Shown here piece by piece: positions 63,159 through 64,000 of a DNA stretch of 64,000 bases (positions are counted from its first letter, which is position 1; every line of letters begins with the position of its first letter). A model generated the notes under the pieces. The model searched no databases. It saw nothing but the letters and a program-made list of their open reading frames with translations, and was not told the origin of the DNA. The position numbers were made by a program, and so were the translations under genes. Source of the DNA: Terriglobia bacterium (GTDB lineage: Bacteria > Acidobacteriota > Terriglobia > Terriglobales > Acidobacteriaceae); the NCBI GenBank assembly GCA_020073495.1, contig JAIQFD010000002.1, forward strand, positions 736,854 to 800,853, written 5' to 3'.

Positions 63159-63617
63159 ATGAAAGGCGGAAGGATGTGGGAGTGGGTGTGGTGGCGGAGG
63201 TTGGAGCGGGAATATCGGGAGAAGAGGCAGCGAGAGGATGACCAGAAGCGAGAAGAGCGGCGGGAGAGGGCGCGTCGGCGGACTCCGCACGAGGCGGAGT
63301 TGGAGGCGCGCAAGTACGATTCCTGGACGACTGAGCAGTTGCTGGCCGAGGCGGAGCGGCTGTGGGGCGTGGACTTCCATCTGGAAGAGTACGGAATGGC
63401 GCGGCCAAAGGAGATTGGACTGAAGGTGGTAGTGGAGATAGGGGGAGAGCGATGCGCGGCTAAGGAATTTCCAGTAGGGGTCCTTCGACTCGGCTCCGCA
63501 GAGCGGAGCCTCGCTCAGGATGACACCACAAGAACAGCCGGCCGAGGGCGGCCGGGGTACAAGCGCGATGTGCTGGCGGAGTTGCTGGTTATCGTGCTCA
63601 CGGGAAAGAGAAAGTAG
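63159..63617 (+). CDS. Hypothetical charged protein interrupted by REP-like insertion
   Basis: 152 residues. The first half is highly charged and helical (REKRQREDDQKREERRERAR), then DSWTTEQLLAEAERLWGVDF. From about residue 107 the frame continues through a REP-like repeat (63479-63526) and ends in GYKRDVLAELLVIVLTGKRK. The repeat insertion kept the frame, so the protein may have gained about 16 residues, or the true gene ends before it. Function unknown. Confidence 0.45.
   Translation: MKGGRMWEWVWWRRLEREYREKRQREDDQKREERRERARRRTPHEAELEARKYDSWTTEQLLAEAERLWGVDFHLEEYGMARPKEIGLKVVVEIGGERCAAKEFPVGVLRLGSAERSLAQDDTTRTAGRGRPGYKRDVLAELLVIVLTGKRK
63479..63526. repeat. REP-like repeat inside an ORF
   Basis: GGTCCTTCGACTCGGCTCCG, then CAGAGCGGAGCCTCGCTCAGGATGAC (in two parts here): the reverse orientation of the family seen at 49562, lying within the 63159 frame. 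Confidence 0.75.
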
Positions 63618-63730
63618 CAGGTAGCTAGTAGCTGGTAGGTAGGAAAGGCAGGAATTGGTAGGGTGCCATTCGACTTCGCTCAGGGCGGTCGTTAGCAAAA
63701 CCTCGCGGAAGCACAAGGCTTCTTCTTTTC

Positions 63731-64000
63731 GGTGGAAGAGCGGGCCTTTAGGCCCGCGTACCGGCCCCTGAGGGTTGTGGCTTTAGCCACGGTGGGCAAG
63801 GATCGGTATCGAGGACATGCGCAGCCGACGAGTACGGATACCCATCCGCTGTCAACGCGATTCCCGCTCGCACCGGATTCATCCGGACGTACTCCGCATG
63901 ATGCTCGTAGTCGGCCGTGTCCTTGATGCGATGCTCCGTGAAGCTCTGCTGCCACACCTCCCGGCGATAGCCGAGTTCCTTCTTTATGCGAAACGAAAAT
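63731..64000 (-). mobile_element. Second RAYT unit, left part, cut by window end
   Basis: Begins with the same 29-base GGTGGAAGAGCGGGCC... end as at 60978. From there to the window end it is nearly identical to 60978-61250, differing mostly in a few bases near 63760-63775. Confidence 0.85.
63748..64000 (-). CDS. RAYT transposase, partial (second copy)
   Basis: C-terminal part of a second REP-associated transposase. It matches the 60995 gene over REVWQQSFTEHRIKDTADYE onward and differs mainly at the last residues (PQPSGAGTRA instead of PQSTGIGTRA). The 5' part lies beyond position 64000. Confidence 0.88.
   Translation of the reverse strand, partial: FSFRIKKELGYRREVWQQSFTEHRIKDTADYEHHAEYVRMNPVRAGIALTADGYPYSSAAHVLDTDPCPPWLKPQPSGAGTRA

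Overview
Single contig window from a high-GC soil-type bacterium, most likely an acidobacterium (Acidobacteriota, Terriglobia-like). This is an inference from gene content: PEP-CTERM and lipoprotein versions of DUF3494 ice-binding-type proteins, Crp/Fnr regulators with a TTRSRVSFFMNRF recognition helix, small DUF3309 and lmo0937-type membrane peptides, an acyl-ACP-synthetase/ACP/PlsC fusion, and REP-like repeats with a RAYT transposase. No rRNA or CRISPR array is seen. One tRNA (Phe) is present.

Region 1 (1 to about 15 kb) is a cluster of small secreted, membrane and stress-type genes: SYLF, DUF3309, two ice-binding-type proteins, OmpA-like and Gln-rich proteins, a receiver-domain operon and a Crp/Fnr regulator. 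They appear tied together by one palindromic operator, TGnnCA-N4-TGnnCA. I find twelve copies, nine of them exact, all within the first 14.6 kb and almost all in intergenic promoter regions. In ten of the twelve a -10-like hexamer is centred 32 or 33 bp from the operator centre, the geometry of a class II Crp/Fnr-activated promoter. One copy precedes the crp/fnr gene at 5608, suggesting autoregulation. Two more lie in a 132-bp repeat present at 2298 and 12025. I consider this regulon the main discovery of the window.

Region 2 (15.2-20.0 kb) is a compact operon of kaiC-like and kaiB genes followed by a PAS histidine kinase and a NarL-type response regulator, then a second Crp/Fnr paralogue: a KaiA-less clock or stress-timing module wired to two-component output.

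Region 3 (20.0-23.2 kb) holds a gene-poor stretch, a large imperfect palindrome, two unknown genes and a tyrosine integrase whose end lies next to the 3' end of tRNA-Phe. This is the arrangement expected of a tRNA-anchored genomic island extending to the left.

Region 4 (23.3-60.6 kb) looks like ordinary chromosome: polysaccharide export, MBOAT acyltransferase, TonB, secA, sodC, the acyl-ACP-synthetase fusion, PilZ, xerC/xerD, an NtrB/NtrC-like pair, a Ser/Thr kinase, a HybA/HybB-like membrane redox module with a lysine-less GcvH-like protein and a glutamate dehydrogenase homologue lacking its catalytic residues, pirin/MarR, a NiCoT-type transporter, ferredoxin, several secreted peptidases, and a CIRCE-controlled groES-groEL.

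Region 5 (60.6-64.0 kb) is a repeat-rich accessory tract: a RAYT transposase gene bounded by inverted REP-like palindromes, a second nearly identical RAYT copy running off the window end, three unknown genes between them (one with a DUF3883-like nuclease motif), and an ORF into which a REP-like sequence has inserted in frame.

All calls rest on reading the sequence and on remembered family motifs. No database search was run.
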